Assembly (NCBI GenBank): GCA_900553265.1
Contig: USDD01000037.1
Location: forward strand, 1-24,077
Direction of reading: 5' to 3'
Origin: an uncultured Eubacteriales bacterium
GTDB lineage: Bacteria; Bacillota; Clostridia; Christensenellales; Aristaeellaceae
Length of the DNA: 24,077 nucleotides
The position numbers and the translations under genes were made by a program. Shown piece by piece: positions 1-7,478 of the stretch; within the stretch, counting starts at the first letter, position 1; each line of letters opens with the position of its first letter. The notes beneath the pieces were generated by a model. It did no database searches. It was given only the letters and a program-made list of their open reading frames with translations, and had not been told where the DNA came from.

Positions 1-100
1 AAACCGAAATCTTCGATTTCGCTTTGCCGGTCGCGAAGCGACTTGCTTGCCCTTCAGGCAAGCAACCTTTCTGCCGTACACGCCGCCGAGCACGATTGGA
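1..100. other. Gene-free left edge with three small hairpins
   Basis: No convincing gene is visible in positions 1-227. The first 65 bases contain three perfect short inverted repeats in a row: 5-11 with 15-21 (7 bp, loop TTC), 30-34 with 38-42 (5 bp, loop GAA), and 43-51 with 57-65 (9 bp, loop of 5). None is followed directly by a T run. They could be the 3' untranslated end of a rightward gene lying left of the window, or a small repeat element. Short open frames here show no recognisable protein. Confidence 0.4.
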
Positions 101-145
101 AGTTCGAGAGGGCTTCGGCCCTCTCGAGCTCTCCGTGTTTTTTTT
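101..145 (+). terminator. Terminator-like hairpin with TTCG loop
   Basis: Positions 101-113 pair with 118-130 in a 13-bp stem, with one G-U pair when read as RNA, closed by a TTCG tetraloop at 114-117. A run of eight T follows at 138-145, seven bases after the stem. This suits intrinsic termination of rightward transcription from a gene left of the window, although the gap before the T run is longer than ideal. Confidence 0.55.
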
Positions 146-154
146 GACAGACTG

Positions 155-189
155 AACCCGTCCGGACGAAGCGTCCGGACGGGTTTTCG
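155..189 (+). terminator. Second tandem terminator, 14-bp perfect stem
   Basis: Positions 155-168 pair perfectly with 172-185 around a three-base loop. T-rich sequence follows on the plus strand (TTTT at 184-187 and TTTTT at 192-196). It lies only 42 bases past the end of the leftward gene that stops at 228, so it could also insulate that transcript, but there is no T run on the minus side. The best reading is a second rightward terminator in tandem with the one at 101-145. Confidence 0.6.
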
Positions 190-227
190 CGTTTTTGGAG
201 AGGATTATTTCTCGGGATTGTCGCTTC

Positions 228-2147
228 TCAGCAGCCCACAGACGGGAACAGGTTCGCGTCGGTGTGGGGGAGGAAGCAGGCGGCGATGAACGCGTCCATG
301 TAGCCCGGCTCGGTGGAGAGCTCGAGGTAGGTCATGCTCCGGGCCAGCTCGTCCACCTTTTCCCGGGACTGGTCGGAGGTGAGCATGGCGTACGCGCCGC
401 TCAGGGACGAGTTGCCGATGTAGGAGAACAGGCTGATGTCGATGTCGGGCAGCATGCCGATGGTCACGGCGTTGCGCATGTTGATGCCGCTGCCGATGCC
501 GCCGGCCACGTAGACGTGGTTGAGCACGCTGGGATCCATGCCCATGGAGCCGAGCATGGTCATGGTGGCGGAGAAGATGGCGCCCTTGGCGCGGATGAAC
601 GAGTCGATGTCCACCTCGTTGATGGACACGTCGCGCACCGCGCCGGTGTCCTCCTTGAAGGCCAGAATGTAGCTGCCCATGCCGTTTTCGTCGCGGCGGA
701 TGCGGCGGCCCTCCCGGGAGAACTTGCCCTTGCCGTTGATGATGCCGGTGCGGAATAGCTCGGCGATTACGTCGATGATGCCCGAGCCGCAGATGCCCAC
801 GGGGTGCTTCGCGTCGCCGATGAGGGTGAAGGTGGGCTCCATGGTCTCTTTGTCGATGGAGCAGGAGTCGATGGCGCCGTCGGTGGCGCGCATGCCGCAG
901 GAGATGTCGCCGCCCTCAAAGGCCGGGCCGGCGGAGCACGCGCAGCTCATCAGGAACTCGTTGTTGCCGAACACCAGCTCGCCGTTGGTGCCCAGGTCGA
1001 TGAACAGCGCCAGCTCCTCCCTGTTCCAGAGCATGGACGCGAACGCGCCGGCGGTGATGTCGCCGCCCACGTAGGAGCCGATGTTGGGCGCGAGAATCAG
1101 CTTGGCTTCGGGATGCAGGCCCAGCTTCAGGTCGTTGGCGCGCATGTCGTCGGCCAGAAAGAAGGACGGAATGTAGGGCTCCATGCGCACGGGATCCGTG
1201 TCCAGCCCCAGCAGCAGGTGGTTCATGGTGGTGTTGCCCGCCAGACACATGCGATAGACGCGCTCGGACGGAATCTTCGCCGCGGCGCACATCTGCTGAA
1301 TCAGCGGGCAGAGGGATTCCTCAATGACGGCGTGCTGAAGGCGCTCGCTGCCGCCCTCGCGGCTGGCCTCGATGATGCGGTTGATGACGTCCGCGCCGTA
1401 GCGGATCTGGCCGTTGCCGGTGGAGGCCTTGGCGAGGATGGAGCCGTCGCGCATGTCCACCAGAATGGCCGCCACGGAGGTGGTGCCCAGGTCGACCACC
1501 ACGCCGGGAATGCGCTCGTCCGCGTCGCCGGGCAGCACGTCCAGCACGCGCACGGCCTCGGCCGCGGTCTCCAGCACGCAGCGCACGTTGAAGGCGTTTT
1601 CGCGCAGCACGCGCGCCAGCTTCTTCAGCGCCGCGTAGGTGACCTCCACCTTCTCCGCGCCCGTTTCCTCCATGATTTTGCGGCTGAGGCGCTCGTTGTC
1701 GGGCATGGTGTCGTCGATGGTGGGCTCGGTCAGCGCGAGCGTCAGCACCGACAGGTTGTTGCCCATTTCGATGCCCGCCTCGGCGATTTCCGCGCGGGTA
1801 TGGTTGAAGATGGCCAGCTCCTTTTCCGAGGAGATGTCCGCCACCTTCATGCGGCTGCGATAGGCCGAGGCGATGTCCGGCACCTCCACCACCACGTCGC
1901 CGGTGAGCTTGCTGACGCAGGAGAGCCGCCAGCCCTGGGCGTACTCCTCGTCGGTGATGTGGCGCGTCTGGGGCGAATCCAGATCGCCCGAGAGCAGCTT
2001 TACGCGGCACTTGCCGCACGCGCCGTTACCGGAGCAGGGCGCGTCGATGGCCACGTTGGCCCGGCGCGCGGCATCCAGCAGGTTGTCTCCCTCGGCGGCG
2101 TGGAGAACCACGTCCGCGCCGTTGACGCGGAAAGTTACAGAAACCAT
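228..2147 (-). CDS. RACo-like 2Fe-2S/ASKHA corrinoid activation protein
   Basis: This 639-residue protein has an N-terminal plant-type 2Fe-2S ferredoxin domain (about residues 1-95) with cysteines at 38, 44, 47 and 77 in the expected C-x5-C-x2-C...C pattern. A long C-terminal ASKHA-fold region follows, with phosphate-loop-like motifs DLGTTS near residue 217, DLGTNGE near 381, EGGDISCGMRA near 409 and VAGGIGSG near 544. This architecture is that of RACo (DUF4445), the ATP-dependent reductive activator that returns oxidised Co(II) corrinoid proteins to Co(I) in methyltransferase systems of anaerobes. The ATG start follows GGAGG by 11 bases, and a strong promoter lies 67-96 bases upstream. No methyltransferase or corrinoid protein is in the window, so its partner is unknown. 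It acts in the cytoplasm. Confidence 0.9.
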   Translation of the reverse strand: MVSVTFRVNGADVVLHAAEGDNLLDAARRANVAIDAPCSGNGACGKCRVKLLSGDLDSPQTRHITDEEYAQGWRLSCVSKLTGDVVVEVPDIASAYRSRMKVADISSEKELAIFNHTRAEIAEAGIEMGNNLSVLTLALTEPTIDDTMPDNERLSRKIMEETGAEKVEVTYAALKKLARVLRENAFNVRCVLETAAEAVRVLDVLPGDADERIPGVVVDLGTTSVAAILVDMRDGSILAKASTGNGQIRYGADVINRIIEASREGGSERLQHAVIEESLCPLIQQMCAAAKIPSERVYRMCLAGNTTMNHLLLGLDTDPVRMEPYIPSFFLADDMRANDLKLGLHPEAKLILAPNIGSYVGGDITAGAFASMLWNREELALFIDLGTNGELVFGNNEFLMSCACSAGPAFEGGDISCGMRATDGAIDSCSIDKETMEPTFTLIGDAKHPVGICGSGIIDVIAELFRTGIINGKGKFSREGRRIRRDENGMGSYILAFKEDTGAVRDVSINEVDIDSFIRAKGAIFSATMTMLGSMGMDPSVLNHVYVAGGIGSGINMRNAVTIGMLPDIDISLFSYIGNSSLSGAYAMLTSDQSREKVDELARSMTYLELSTEPGYMDAFIAACFLPHTDANLFPSVGC

Positions 2148-2213
2148 GATTGTTATATCCTCCGTCTCGGCAAAAGTGCGGCGCGAGGCCGCTCATAACG
2201 TTGCCTTTCTTCA

Positions 2214-2243
2214 ATTATACCAAAGATGGTCGGATAAAGTCAA
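2214..2243 (-). promoter_or_regulatory. Sigma-A promoter for the RACo-like gene
   Basis: Read on the minus strand there is TTGACT (2243-2238), an 18-base spacer, and a perfect TATAAT (2219-2214). The start codon at 2147 lies about 65 bases downstream. It is divergent from the promoter of the carbohydrate operon at 2356-2384. Confidence 0.8.
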
Positions 2244-2355
2244 CGAAAACCGCGTTCAGTCTCCGAAAAGGCAAGAAAGTGCCAAACCCATGAGAAAAAA
2301 ACAAGATCGGATGCGCGGAGCGGATGAAAAAAGTGCAAATACAAAATTAAAAGCA

Positions 2356-2384
2356 TTGACAAATGAAAACCGGCGTGATAAAAT
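2356..2384 (+). promoter_or_regulatory. Sigma-A promoter of the carbohydrate operon
   Basis: A perfect TTGACA at 2356-2361 is followed by a 17-base spacer and TAAAAT at 2379-2384, five of six to consensus. Expected transcription would start near 2391 and leave a leader of roughly 75 bases before the GH2 start at 2469. The 2148-2468 spacer is AT-rich compared with the genes around it and contains no gene. Confidence 0.85.
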
Positions 2385-2420
2385 GATAAAAAGTTAAGAG
2401 AATTGCCGCATGGAAAAGCA

Positions 2421-2460
2421 GATACATAGTCGGCTTGCCGAATAAATGATACATAGGCGG
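2421..2460 (+). repeat. 13-base direct repeat over the GH2 ribosome binding site
   Basis: GATACATAGTCGG at 2421-2433 recurs as GATACATAGGCGG at 2448-2460, 12 of 13 bases identical, with starts 27 bases apart. The second copy includes the AGGCGG ribosome binding site of the GH2 gene at 2469. Both copies lie in the predicted untranslated leader, downstream of the -10 box. This could be an operator or a site for an RNA-binding protein; chance cannot be excluded for a pair this short. Confidence 0.5.
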
Positions 2461-2468
2461 TAAATTTA

Positions 2469-4790
2469 ATGCAAACGAATTGGAAGAGGACGAACCTGAA
2501 CGGGGACTGGACGCTGTTCTATCAGCCGAACAGCCAGTATGTCCAAAGCGGCGCGCACCCGACGACGATGGACGATCTCTGCGCGCAGGAGGGCTGCATT
2601 TCCGCGGTGGTTCCCGGAAATTTCGAGATCGACCTGCAGCGCGCGGGGCGGCTGGAGGATCCGTTTTTCGGCCAGAACGTGCTGAAGATGCAGAAGCTGG
2701 AAGCCATGCATATGTTCTACGGCCGGCGATTCGAATATCATCCCACGGCGGGGACCACGCCGGTGCTGACCTTCGAGGGACTGGACACCGTGGCCGAAAT
2801 CTTTCTGAACGGAAGACGCGTCGGCCAGTGCGAGAACATGCTGATCGCCCAGACGTTCGAGCTGGACGACCTGCGCGACGGCGAAAACGAGCTGGTGGTG
2901 CACATTCTTCCGGCGTGCATCGCGGCGCGCGGGCGAAAGATGTCCGCGGCGAACAACGCGCTGAAATACGACTACGAATCCCTGCGGCTTCGCAAGTCCG
3001 CGTCCATGTTCGGCTGGGACATCATGCCGCGCATCGTGTCCGGCGGAATCTATCGCCCGGCGTACATTGAGGATCGCCCGGCGGAGCGGTTCAGGCAGCT
3101 GTATCTGATGACCACCGGCGTAAGCGCCGAGGACGAGACCGCGGAGCTTTCGCTGTTTTACGAGGTGGAGGCGCTGGGCGACGATCTGTCGGAATATCGC
3201 GTGCGCATGCGCGGCCGCTGCGGCGACAGCGCCTTTGAGGCCGAGGATCGGCTGTGGTACACCGCGGGCAAGCTGTTTGCCCATCTGGACGGCGCGAAGC
3301 TCTGGTGGCCTAAGGGCTATGGCACGCAGAACCTGTACGACGTGGAGGTCGTGCTGACGAAGGGCGGAGCCGTCGTGGACACGGCGAAGCTGCGCACGGG
3401 TCTGCGCACGGTGCGTCTGGAGCGCACGGCGCTGACGGACACGTTCTTCAGCGGAAAGTTCGGCTTCTATGTCAACGGCGAAAGGGTGTTTATTCTGGGC
3501 ACCAATTTCGTGCCCATCGACGCGCTGCACAGCCGCGACCGGGAGCGCCTGCCCAGGGTCTGCGCGCTGCTGGAGGAGAGCGGCTGCAACGCCATCCGCT
3601 GCTGGGGCGGCGGCGTGTACGAGGACGACTATCTCTACGACTTCTGCGACGAGAAGGGCATTCTCATCTGGCAGGACTTCATGATGGCCTGCGGAACCTA
3701 TCCCATCGACCCGGAGTTCTGCGAGATCATGCGCGGCGAGGCCGAGGCTGCGGTGTGCCGGCTGCGCCAGCATCCGTCGCTGATGCTCTGGTCCGGCGAC
3801 AACGAGTGCGACATGAGCGCGTTCAAGCGGCATCCTTCGGGCAACCGCGTGACCCGCGAGGTGCTGCCCGACGTGGTGGAATACGAGGATCCCATGCGGC
3901 CGTTCCTGCCCAGCTCGCCCTTTGTGGACAAGGAGGCCGAGGGCAGGCCCGAGGCGTATCTGACCGAGAACCACCTCTGGGGCCCGCGGGATTACTACAA
4001 GTCCGATTTCTACCGCAATTCGCTGTGCAATTTCGCCAGCGAGATCGGCTATCACGGCTGTCCGAGCCGCAAGTCCATCGAGGAGTTCATCCCCGCGGAC
4101 AAGCTCTGGCCCTGGCAGAACAACGACGACTGGATGGCTCACGCCTCCAGCATGGAGCTGGGCGAGTCGGGCAACTTCAATTATCGCATCAAGCTCATGG
4201 CCGATCAGGTGCGCGAGCTGTTCGGCGCAGTTCCGGACAATCTGGACGACTTCGCGCTGGCCAGCCAGATTTCTCAGGCCGAGGCCAAGAAGTTCTTCAT
4301 CGAGATGTTCCGCACCGGCCAGCCCAACCGCACGGGCATCATCTGGTGGAATCTGATCGACGGCTGGCCCCAGTTCTCGGACGCGGTGGTGGACTACTAC
4401 TTCCGCAGGAAGCTGGCCTTCTATTACATCAAGCGCGTGCAGCAGCCGCTGATTCTGTCCATGCGCGAGCCGGCCAACTGGAATCTGGAGCTGGTGAGCG
4501 TGAACGACGCCGGCGCGGAGGCGGAGCTGGACTACACCGTGACCGAGCTGACCACCGGAGAGGTGGTGCACAGTGCCCGCGCGACTGTGCCGAAGGGCGT
4601 TAAGGCTTTGCTTCGCATCCCCTACAGCCAGGGGGAGAAGAAACTCTACCTGATGGAATGGGAGCAGAACGGACAAAAGGGAAGGAATCACTATCTGGCC
4701 GGCAATCCGCCGTTCTCGCTGGAGCAGTATCGCTCCTTCCTGAAGCGCATCTGCGAATATGAGGAGGGATGTACCTGGAGAGAAATCTGA
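2469..4790 (+). CDS. GH2 glycosidase, beta-mannosidase type
   Basis: A 773-residue protein with the GH2 order of sugar-binding jelly roll (about 1-190), immunoglobulin-like domain (about 195-310), TIM barrel (about 320-660) and a C-terminal beta domain. HPSLMLWSGDNE places the acid/base glutamate at residue 446, and FASEIGYHG places the likely nucleophile at residue 525. WWNLIDGWPQFSDAVVDYY near 640 resembles beta-mannosidases rather than beta-galactosidases. There is no signal peptide, so it should act in the cytoplasm on imported oligosaccharides, removing a terminal beta-linked sugar, with mannose the first guess. It is the first gene of the operon, with AGGCGG 8 bases before the ATG. The exact sugar cannot be read from sequence; beta-galactosidase, beta-glucuronidase or exo-glucosaminidase activity remain alternatives. 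Confidence 0.88.
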   Translation: MQTNWKRTNLNGDWTLFYQPNSQYVQSGAHPTTMDDLCAQEGCISAVVPGNFEIDLQRAGRLEDPFFGQNVLKMQKLEAMHMFYGRRFEYHPTAGTTPVLTFEGLDTVAEIFLNGRRVGQCENMLIAQTFELDDLRDGENELVVHILPACIAARGRKMSAANNALKYDYESLRLRKSASMFGWDIMPRIVSGGIYRPAYIEDRPAERFRQLYLMTTGVSAEDETAELSLFYEVEALGDDLSEYRVRMRGRCGDSAFEAEDRLWYTAGKLFAHLDGAKLWWPKGYGTQNLYDVEVVLTKGGAVVDTAKLRTGLRTVRLERTALTDTFFSGKFGFYVNGERVFILGTNFVPIDALHSRDRERLPRVCALLEESGCNAIRCWGGGVYEDDYLYDFCDEKGILIWQDFMMACGTYPIDPEFCEIMRGEAEAAVCRLRQHPSLMLWSGDNECDMSAFKRHPSGNRVTREVLPDVVEYEDPMRPFLPSSPFVDKEAEGRPEAYLTENHLWGPRDYYKSDFYRNSLCNFASEIGYHGCPSRKSIEEFIPADKLWPWQNNDDWMAHASSMELGESGNFNYRIKLMADQVRELFGAVPDNLDDFALASQISQAEAKKFFIEMFRTGQPNRTGIIWWNLIDGWPQFSDAVVDYYFRRKLAFYYIKRVQQPLILSMREPANWNLELVSVNDAGAEAELDYTVTELTTGEVVHSARATVPKGVKALLRIPYSQGEKKLYLMEWEQNGQKGRNHYLAGNPPFSLEQYRSFLKRICEYEEGCTWREI

Positions 4791-4849
4791 GGAACGAGGA
4801 AGTCTGGATGCAAAAACCACAGGGACAATATGAAAGGAGAACGTATTTC

Positions 4850-5389
4850 ATGAAACTGAACCGAATGCTGGCGCTGCTGGTCATGCTGATGATGGCCCTG
4901 TCCATGTTCACCTTTGCCTCCGCCGAGGAGAGCAAGACCGTGACCTTCCCCCTGGAGGAGCCCATTGAAGTGACCGTGTACTGCTGCGCGGGCGAATCTT
5001 CCTACAAGCTCGAGGATACCGCCATCTACAAGTGGATGGAGGAAAAGACCAACGTCCATCTCAAGGTGGTCAACACCAACCTGACCGAGAACGACGAGAA
5101 GCGCAACATCGCCCTGAATTCCGGCGACTACGCGGAAGTGTTCTTCAAGAGCGGCGTCTCCCCGGATCAGCTGCTCGAGTTCGGCAAGGAAGGCGTGTTC
5201 ATCGCGCTGGACGACATGCTGCGCGAGTATGCCCCCAACTACTGCGCCATCATTGACGCGCGCGACGACTGGGGCGCTGTGACCTCTTCCGACGGCCACA
5301 TCTACTCCCTGTACGAGATCTCCAAGCCAATGTGGGCAACACGCCTCACATGTGGATCAACCAGCAGTGGCTGGACAACGTGGGCCTGA
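4850..5389 (+). CDS. Extracellular solute-binding protein, N-terminal fragment (frameshifted)
   Basis: This is the first part of an LplA-type sugar-binding protein. The ATG at 4850 follows AAAGGAG well and begins a signal peptide (MKLNRMLALLVML, hydrophobic core to about residue 22, then ASA before EE). There is no lipobox cysteine. Residues 26-160 match the mature domain of family 1 binding proteins. At about 5330 the frame is lost, and the last 19 or so residues, up to the stop at 5389, are out-of-frame sequence. The protein continues in the +1-numbered frame as the fragment at 5332-6438. One added base in the CCAATGTG stretch (for example CCAAATGTG) would give a continuous 529-residue protein. 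Its role would be to capture oligosaccharides for the two permeases that follow. Confidence 0.8.
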   Translation: MKLNRMLALLVMLMMALSMFTFASAEESKTVTFPLEEPIEVTVYCCAGESSYKLEDTAIYKWMEEKTNVHLKVVNTNLTENDEKRNIALNSGDYAEVFFKSGVSPDQLLEFGKEGVFIALDDMLREYAPNYCAIIDARDDWGAVTSSDGHIYSLYEISKPMWATRLTCGSTSSGWTTWA

Positions 5390-6438
5390 GCATGCCCACC
5401 AACGCCGACGAGTTCTACAACGTCCTGAAGGCCTTCAAGGAGCAGGATGCGGACGGCGACGGCGACCCGAACAACGAGATTCCGTGGATCGCTTCCAGCG
5501 ACATCACCCCCGTGGAGGACATCCTGCCCCTGTTCGGCTTCAACATGCAGGGCTGGTGGGATCCGTGGGTCGTCTCTGAGGACGGCGAGAGCATCGAGTT
5601 CTTCCCCGCCACCGAGCGCTACAAGGAAGTGCTGGCGTTCATCACCAAGTGCTACGACGAGGGTCTGCTGTACAAGGACACCTTCAGCACCACCAACGAG
5701 CAGGTCTGCGCCCTGGGACAGACCGGCGGCTCCATCGGCGTGTTCTGCCACTGGCATCCCGGCAATGTGGTCGGCTATTTCGACAAGGACAAGACCGCTG
5801 AAGAAAACGTCGTCACCCAGTACACCGCCATGCTGCCCTTCACCGGCGCCAAGTGGCCCACGGCGGGCGGCCTGAACCGCGGCGGCATCGCCATCACCGA
5901 CAAGTGCGAGTATCCCGAGGTCATGCTGGCCTGGGCGGACATGCTCTACAGCGAGGAAGGCTCCCGCGTCGCCAACTACGGCATCGAGGGCGACACCTAC
6001 GACATCGTGGACGGCTGCGTGAAGATGCGCGAGGTCTCCGAGACCTGGGGCGAGAACGTGAACCACGCGCTGCTGCAGATGGGCGGCGGCACCTTCGCCT
6101 CTGTCAAGACCTACAGCGACGATCTGGAAGCCTACTACGATCTGGAAAAGGATCCCTCCGCCCGCATTCTGGCCGATACCTACGATTACTTCGAGGACAA
6201 CGATCTGTTCTACGGCGCATGGCCGGCGCTGGCGCTGACCGAGGACGAGGTGGAAGCCAACGCGGACATCAACGCGGACACCGACGCCTACCGCCTGAGC
6301 TACCGCGCCGAGGTCATCACCGGCAAGAAGGTTCTGGACGACACCTGGGAAGAGTATCTGAACACTCTGAACAACATGGGCCTTCAGACGGCTGTGGACA
6401 ACATGAACGCCGCTTACGCGCGCTATAAGGCCGACTGA
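5332..6438 (+). CDS. Extracellular solute-binding protein, C-terminal fragment (frameshifted)
   Basis: The remaining 368 residues of the LplA-type binding protein, opening formally with GTG at 5332 but with no ribosome binding site of its own. The opening WINQQWLDNVGLSMPTNADE is the conserved segment that normally follows the N-terminal lobe in these proteins, and DADGDGDPNNEIPW is a typical calcium-loop-like acidic stretch. A typical C-terminal helix region ends at the stop at 6436-6438. There is no slippery heptamer at the junction, so programmed frameshifting is unlikely. It is either an error in a short A run of the assembly or a recent inactivating deletion; the remaining frame is undamaged, which favours error or a very recent event. 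Confidence 0.8.
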   Translation: MGNTPHMWINQQWLDNVGLSMPTNADEFYNVLKAFKEQDADGDGDPNNEIPWIASSDITPVEDILPLFGFNMQGWWDPWVVSEDGESIEFFPATERYKEVLAFITKCYDEGLLYKDTFSTTNEQVCALGQTGGSIGVFCHWHPGNVVGYFDKDKTAEENVVTQYTAMLPFTGAKWPTAGGLNRGGIAITDKCEYPEVMLAWADMLYSEEGSRVANYGIEGDTYDIVDGCVKMREVSETWGENVNHALLQMGGGTFASVKTYSDDLEAYYDLEKDPSARILADTYDYFEDNDLFYGAWPALALTEDEVEANADINADTDAYRLSYRAEVITGKKVLDDTWEEYLNTLNNMGLQTAVDNMNAAYARYKAD

Positions 6439-6469
6439 TTGAACCATCCAATAATCCCGTGAAACGCAA

Positions 6470-6495
6470 GGCAACGCTCCGCAAGGGGCGTTGCC
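6470..6495 (+). promoter_or_regulatory. Intercistronic hairpin with GCAA tetraloop
   Basis: Positions 6470-6480 pair with 6485-6495 in an 11-bp stem with one G-U pair, closed by GCAA at 6481-6484, a GNRA-type loop. No T run follows, so it is not a standard terminator. It lies between the binding-protein gene and the first permease gene, the usual place for an RNA element that stabilises the upstream message and lets the binding protein be made in excess over the permeases. Confidence 0.65.
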
Positions 6496-6524
6496 ATCCC
6501 TGAAAGCAGTATACATCGGAGGCA

Positions 6525-7478
6525 ATGACAGTGGAGAACAAAAAAGTACCTGCCTATACGAAAAAGAGCTTGCGCGACAGATGGTCGCACGACCTTCGTC
6601 ATAACTGGTGGCTGTGGGTCATGTTCCTGCCTGTCGTCGTCTATTACGCGATCTTCAGCTATGCACCGATGTACGGCATTCTGATGGCGTTCAAGGACTA
6701 CAAGGTTCGCCGCGGCATCTGGGGCAGCCCCTGGGTCGGCTTCAAGTATTTCGATCGCTTCTTTTCCAGTTACAATTTCTGGATCCTGATTAAGAACACG
6801 CTGGGCATCAGCGTGTATTCGCTGGTCATCGGCTTTCCGACGGCCATCATCTTCGCGCTGCTGGTGCACTATCTGACGCTGAACAAGCTGAAAAAGACGG
6901 TTCAGATGGTCTCCTACGCGCCGTACTTCATCTCTACCGTCGTCATCTGCGGCATGCTGACCATCTTCATGGATCCCACCAACGGCGTGTTCAACAAAGT
7001 GCTGCAGATGTTCGGCCACGATTCGGTGGCGTTTTTGTCCGTTCCGGAATATTTCAAGACGATTTACGTGTTCTCCGGCGTGTGGCAGGGCATGGGCTGG
7101 AGCGCAATCATATACATCTCCGCGCTGGCGGGCGTGGACAGCCAGATGCACGAGGCCGCCATCATCGACGGTGCAACCAAGCTGCAGCGCATCTGGTACA
7201 TCGATCTTCCGTCCATCAAGCCCACCATCGTCATGCTGCTGATTATGAGCCTGGGCAGCCTGATGAGCGTCGGCTTCGAAAAGGTCTATCTGCTTCAGAA
7301 CGATCTGAACTTTGCGGCTTCCGACATTATCTCCACCTATACCTACCGCGTGGGCATGATTAACAGCGACTTCGGCTATTCGACGGCGGTCGGCCTGTTC
7401 AACACGGTGATTAATCTGATTATACTGATCTTTGCCAACACGCTGGCAAGAAAGGCGACGGGTGAGGGACTATGGTAA
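6525..7478 (+). CDS. ABC sugar transporter permease, LplB type
   Basis: A 317-residue integral membrane protein with a basic N-terminus and about six transmembrane segments. The opening WWLWVMFLPVVVYYAIFSYAP, followed by MYGILMAFKDYK, is typical of LplB/YtcP-partner permeases of the MetI-like superfamily. The EAA loop that contacts the ATPase is HEAAIIDGATKLQRIWYIDL, near residues 209-229. Start ATG at 6525 is preceded by CGGAGG. With the LplC-type partner it forms the membrane channel for oligosaccharides delivered by the binding protein. No ATP-binding subunit is encoded here, so a shared MsmX/MsmK-like ATPase elsewhere in the genome is likely. The gene overlaps the next one by 7 bases, suggesting coupled translation. 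Confidence 0.93.
   Translation: MTVENKKVPAYTKKSLRDRWSHDLRHNWWLWVMFLPVVVYYAIFSYAPMYGILMAFKDYKVRRGIWGSPWVGFKYFDRFFSSYNFWILIKNTLGISVYSLVIGFPTAIIFALLVHYLTLNKLKKTVQMVSYAPYFISTVVICGMLTIFMDPTNGVFNKVLQMFGHDSVAFLSVPEYFKTIYVFSGVWQGMGWSAIIYISALAGVDSQMHEAAIIDGATKLQRIWYIDLPSIKPTIVMLLIMSLGSLMSVGFEKVYLLQNDLNFAASDIISTYTYRVGMINSDFGYSTAVGLFNTVINLIILIFANTLARKATGEGLW

Noticed and set aside
47..289. Short plus-strand open frame over the left-edge hairpins
   Set aside because: It runs through two terminator-like hairpins into the antisense of the RACo-like gene and has no recognisable content.
804..2198. A 464-residue plus-strand open frame opposite the RACo-like gene
   Set aside because: It has the His/Ala/Gly/Arg-rich composition typical of antisense frames in GC-rich DNA, while the opposite strand encodes a well-conserved protein.
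2466..4820. A 784-residue open frame antisense to the GH2 gene
   Set aside because: It mirrors the GH2 codons exactly, has no domain and no promoter or ribosome binding site, and is a by-product of codon bias.
5300..5345. Programmed ribosomal frameshifting in the binding-protein gene
   Set aside because: There is no slippery heptamer and no obvious stimulatory structure right after it; a missing base explains the data more simply.
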